Assembly: GCA_016342415.1 (NCBI GenBank)
Contig: JAEIOD010000007.1
Span: forward strand, 62,001-126,000
DNA: 64,000 nucleotides
Reading direction: 5' to 3'
Source: Clostridiales bacterium
GTDB taxonomy: Bacteria > Bacillota > Clostridia > Peptostreptococcales > Acidaminobacteraceae
Shown here: positions 61,536-64,000 of the stretch, piece by piece
How the letters are laid out: each line of letters starts with the position of its first letter
Position numbering within the stretch: the first letter of the stretch is position 1
The notes under the pieces: model-generated
Told to the model about the DNA's origin: nothing
The model's input: only the letters and a program-made list of their open reading frames with translations
Database searches by the model: none
Made by a program: the position numbers and the translations under genes

Positions 61536-63358
61536 GATAGAACACCTCCTAAAGAAACTGTGGCAATAAACAGAATAATCCATAATAATGTAGTAGCTGG
61601 TTTAACACTCATCATCAAGTAATCAACAAATAAACCGATCTCTTTGAGTTTTAAAGAGAGTTTGCTGTAAAGTGATAGAGTTGATGGGTGATTTTCATAT
61701 AATCTTTCAAATGGTGCATAAAAATCATGTGCATAGTGTAATAGTTCCGGTGTGTAGATAAATTCAGCAGATGTATAAGTATCCATTAAATCTACTTTTC
61801 TTGTTTTTGGCATCAATAGGAACAACACCAGTGCAATAAAGAAACCAAAACCGAAAATAACAAATACATGATAAGCATCTAAATAACCATTAAAGATATC
61901 GATTGCAGTGCCTTTCATAGTGACTGCTGTAATGCCTGCTTCAACTTGAACTTTCATAATCATTTCAAGTACAAATTTAGGGAAGACACCAATAAATAGT
62001 GTGATACCTGTCATAACAACCATTGGAATGATCATGAAGATTGGTGCTTCTTTTAAGTTATCGTGTTTTGGCGCCAATTGTCCTAAAAAGACTGCAGCTA
62101 GTGGTCTAAATACATACATAAATGATCCGATTGAACCAAAGAATGCTGCAAAAGCAATAAATAAAAGACCTTTACTCGCTAATCCCTGAAGAATAAGCCA
62201 TTTAGAAACAAAGCCTGCCATCGGTGGAATACCAGCCATAGAAATAATAGCGATTAAGTAAACCGTATAAGTAATTGGCATTCTATGAATCATACCACCT
62301 AATTCAGAAATTTTAGTGGTACCTGTTCTATATGCAACTGCTGCTATGGTTAGAAATGCAGTAGCAGAAGCGATTGCATGAGCAAATAAGTGTAATAAAC
62401 CACCAGCGAAAGTCACTTGGTCAACCATTAAAATACCGATTAAGATATAACCACCGTTTGCGACGGATGAATAAGCCAATAGTTTTTTAGCATCGTCTTG
62501 TCTTATGGCCATCAATGTACCAATAATAATACTGATAGCACCTAATATCATCAAGAAGTAGATTGGAGCAGGTATACCAAAGATCATCCACGCTTCAGAA
62601 AAAGCATCATAAGCAGGGAAGAGGACCACACTGATATAAGCGACATAAGCACCAAGTTTTACAAGACCACCTGATAAAATTGGTGAGAATGTATGAGGTG
62701 CACTGCCATGTGCTAATGGTAACCAGATATGGAAAGGGTAAATACCTATTTTGGTTAAACCAGCAAAGATGAATAAACCAAATATAAATATTGCTGTCCA
62801 TGTACTTACATCTAAGAGTGAAAAGGCTTCTCTAATAACCAAAGAGCCTGTGAGTTTATAAACCCATAATATTGCAAATAATGTTGCCATCGATCCAATA
62901 GAACTCACAACATAATATATATATGCTGATTTTCTAGACTTGCCTAATGGTATGATAAATGCTGATGTCCATACCACCAGTTCCCAAAATACAAAGAATG
63001 TGATAAAGTCTTTTGCAAAGAATAGTCCTACAGATCCAGCTAGTGACAATATGTACAACATGGTATATGTATTTGGATATAGATATTTTTCCATGAAATA
63101 AATATTATAAAATGCGCTCATGGCATAGGTTAAGCATAATACAAAGGCAAAATACCAACCGATTTGAGTGAGTTCAAATGAAAAGTACAAGAATTCATAT
63201 GTTGATCCTATTTGATTGTTTATACCAAATAACATTAACAATGCTGCAAGTGATGTTAGAACCGTTAACCATGCACCGGCAAGTTTATTAAGCTGTGTGA
63301 TGAAATAGCCTGCAATACCACCAATAATGAGTATCGCTAAAATATTGAGAAGGTTCAT
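61532..63358 (-). CDS. Antiporter-like membrane subunit (NuoL/MbhH/HyfB-like)
   Basis: A protein of 608 residues with about fifteen hydrophobic segments. Proton/sodium-channel marks: Glu in 'FFVFWELVVWTSAF', Lys in 'LTKIGIYPFHIWLPLAHGSAPHTFSPILSGGLVKLGAYV', and 'AIRQDDAKKLLAYSSVANGGYI' with 'LFHLFAHAIASATAFL'-type His helix (here GGLLHLFAHAIASATAFL). The C-terminal ~100 residues, with a charged amphipathic stretch (YAHDFYAPFERLYENHPSTLSLYSKLSLKLKEIG) before a last helix, resemble HyfB/MbhH-like tails. It probably pumps H+ or Na+. It shares one base with the upstream stop codon. Confidence 0.9.
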   Translation of the reverse strand: MNLLNILAILIIGGIAGYFITQLNKLAGAWLTVLTSLAALLMLFGINNQIGSTYEFLYFSFELTQIGWYFAFVLCLTYAMSAFYNIYFMEKYLYPNTYTMLYILSLAGSVGLFFAKDFITFFVFWELVVWTSAFIIPLGKSRKSAYIYYVVSSIGSMATLFAILWVYKLTGSLVIREAFSLLDVSTWTAIFIFGLFIFAGLTKIGIYPFHIWLPLAHGSAPHTFSPILSGGLVKLGAYVAYISVVLFPAYDAFSEAWMIFGIPAPIYFLMILGAISIIIGTLMAIRQDDAKKLLAYSSVANGGYILIGILMVDQVTFAGGLLHLFAHAIASATAFLTIAAVAYRTGTTKISELGGMIHRMPITYTVYLIAIISMAGIPPMAGFVSKWLILQGLASKGLLFIAFAAFFGSIGSFMYVFRPLAAVFLGQLAPKHDNLKEAPIFMIIPMVVMTGITLFIGVFPKFVLEMIMKVQVEAGITAVTMKGTAIDIFNGYLDAYHVFVIFGFGFFIALVLFLLMPKTRKVDLMDTYTSAEFIYTPELLHYAHDFYAPFERLYENHPSTLSLYSKLSLKLKEIGLFVDYLMMSVKPATTLLWIILFIATVSLGGVLS

Positions 63359-64000
63359 TACATACCTCCTTTCATATCAATAAGGTACTCTGTGTGTGTA
63401 TCATTTAAAAGAGGTTTACCCAGTATGGTATCACCATATTGTTCTGGCAAAATACCAGCTGTAAATAATACAAGTGATAAAATGCACATTAAAAGAATCA
63501 TACTCATTGAATAAGATGTTCGTTTTTCATCTTCATACGGCATAACTGCATCACCTTCATTGCCAGGATGCCATAATAAAATATTTAGTTTCATCAAATA
63601 AGCACCTTCTACAATTGTAATGATCAAAATTATTGCTGGTAGAAGTAAGTTCACATCAAAGAGTCCGATAATCGTATTGACTTTAGCATAAAATCCTAGG
63701 AATAAAGGTAAGCCAATCAGTGAAAAAGATGCTACTGTAAAGGCGATGCCCAATGTTTTATGATTGTGGAACTTGCCTTTTAACTTGTCTAGTGATTCAT
63801 CTTCTTTTGAAAGGTTATCTGCTATAGAAAACATAACCAATTTTGAAATACCATTATTGATGATAATCAAAACAGCTGGGAAGATAAAGCCTGTTATCAT
63901 CAGAAGTGTTACCATACCACCTTGTCCGATACTTGAATACAAAAGAATTTCTTTCATTGTTTTACCATTAAATGCTGCAAGTTCTCCAGTGATAAGAGTC
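63358..64000 (-). CDS. Antiporter-like membrane subunit (NuoM/NuoN/MrpD-like), 5' end outside window
   Basis: The frame is open to the window end; the first readable residues are TLITGELAAFNGKTMKEILLYSSIGQGGMV, the 'K..LAYSSIGQ.G' block found in the middle of NuoM/N/MrpD proteins. The remaining 214 residues include the charged and hydrophobic segments typical of the second half ('FSLIGLPLFLGFYAKVNTIIGLF', with Gly/Pro-rich loop and Lys). At least half of the gene lies beyond 64000. The apparent start at 63957 is internal. Confidence 0.88.
   Translation of the reverse strand, partial: TLITGELAAFNGKTMKEILLYSSIGQGGMVTLLMITGFIFPAVLIIINNGISKLVMFSIADNLSKEDESLDKLKGKFHNHKTLGIAFTVASFSLIGLPLFLGFYAKVNTIIGLFDVNLLLPAIILIITIVEGAYLMKLNILLWHPGNEGDAVMPYEDEKRTSYSMSMILLMCILSLVLFTAGILPEQYGDTILGKPLLNDTHTEYLIDMKGGM

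Noticed and set aside
61141-61622. Several short plus-strand frames opposite nuoH.
   Set aside because: They are antisense reading frames produced by the A/T-biased codons of the membrane subunits and have no supporting features.

Overview
The window reads as chromosomal DNA of a low-G+C, Gram-positive anaerobe, most likely a member of the Clostridia. The evidence is A/T-rich coding sequence, strong AGGAGG-type ribosome binding sites, short rho-independent terminators after most transcription units, a tungsten-type aldehyde ferredoxin oxidoreductase, a NuoE/NuoF-based bifurcating-type complex and several BaiCD/BaiH-like (old-yellow-enzyme) flavoproteins. The genus cannot be fixed from this sequence alone. 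No rRNA, tRNA, CRISPR array or intact transposase was seen.

Layout. 1-14 kb is mostly housekeeping: a PilZ protein cut by the window edge, RlmN, a small P-loop protein, a decayed cupin/HD-GYP gene, a P1 peptidase, a Usp-like protein, a YtqA-type radical SAM protein, a small alarmone synthetase, a metallophosphoesterase, a FlK-like thioesterase, a HAD phosphatase, an ABC-F protein behind a probable leader-peptide attenuator, a DMT exporter and RlmD. 14.0-16.3 kb is gene-poor. It is bounded by two copies of the last codons of rlmD, with identical peptide but synonymous differences, and of its terminator, so it looks like the eroded remnant of an element integrated into the rlmD 3' end. 16.9-22.5 kb holds an AraC regulator with two tandem DNA-binding domains, divergent from a 1151-residue fusion (OYE/FeS/FAD reductase + extended SDR + zinc ribbon) and a classical SDR. 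Two GGDEF proteins follow (22.8-25.7 kb). 26.0-31.8 kb is a three-gene NuoE/NuoF/(ferredoxin-GltD-formate-dehydrogenase-like) operon resembling the Sporomusa-type (Stn) transhydrogenase. 31.9-43.4 kb is again mixed housekeeping (DUF429, MFS, DbpA, YwbE, RluF, Asp/Glu racemase, PepA, Tpx, a MarR gene with an operator pair, Lon).

43.4-54.7 kb is the most unusual accessory block. It is one long plus-strand gene train with a strong promoter whose start lies in a TetR-type palindrome. It encodes two SCP2-like proteins, a class-III PLP aminotransferase/aminomutase, a split transketolase, a VOC protein, an OYE-type reductase, the TetR regulator itself, an aldehyde ferredoxin oxidoreductase with a MoaD-like partner, and a SAM-methyltransferase-like protein. 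I know of no described pathway with this combination.

54.7-64 kb, on the minus strand, is the 3' half of a complex-I-like operon: antiporter-like subunits, NuoH, NuoB, NuoC and NuoD. Where NuoI and NuoEFG would be expected there are two paralogous NuoI-GltD fusion flavoproteins. Taken together, the window suggests an organism that moves electrons between ferredoxin, NADH, NADPH and an ion-pumping membrane complex through three GltD-type flavin modules. A shared GAAAACGTTTTC palindrome lies upstream of both the transhydrogenase operon and the second NuoI-GltD gene.
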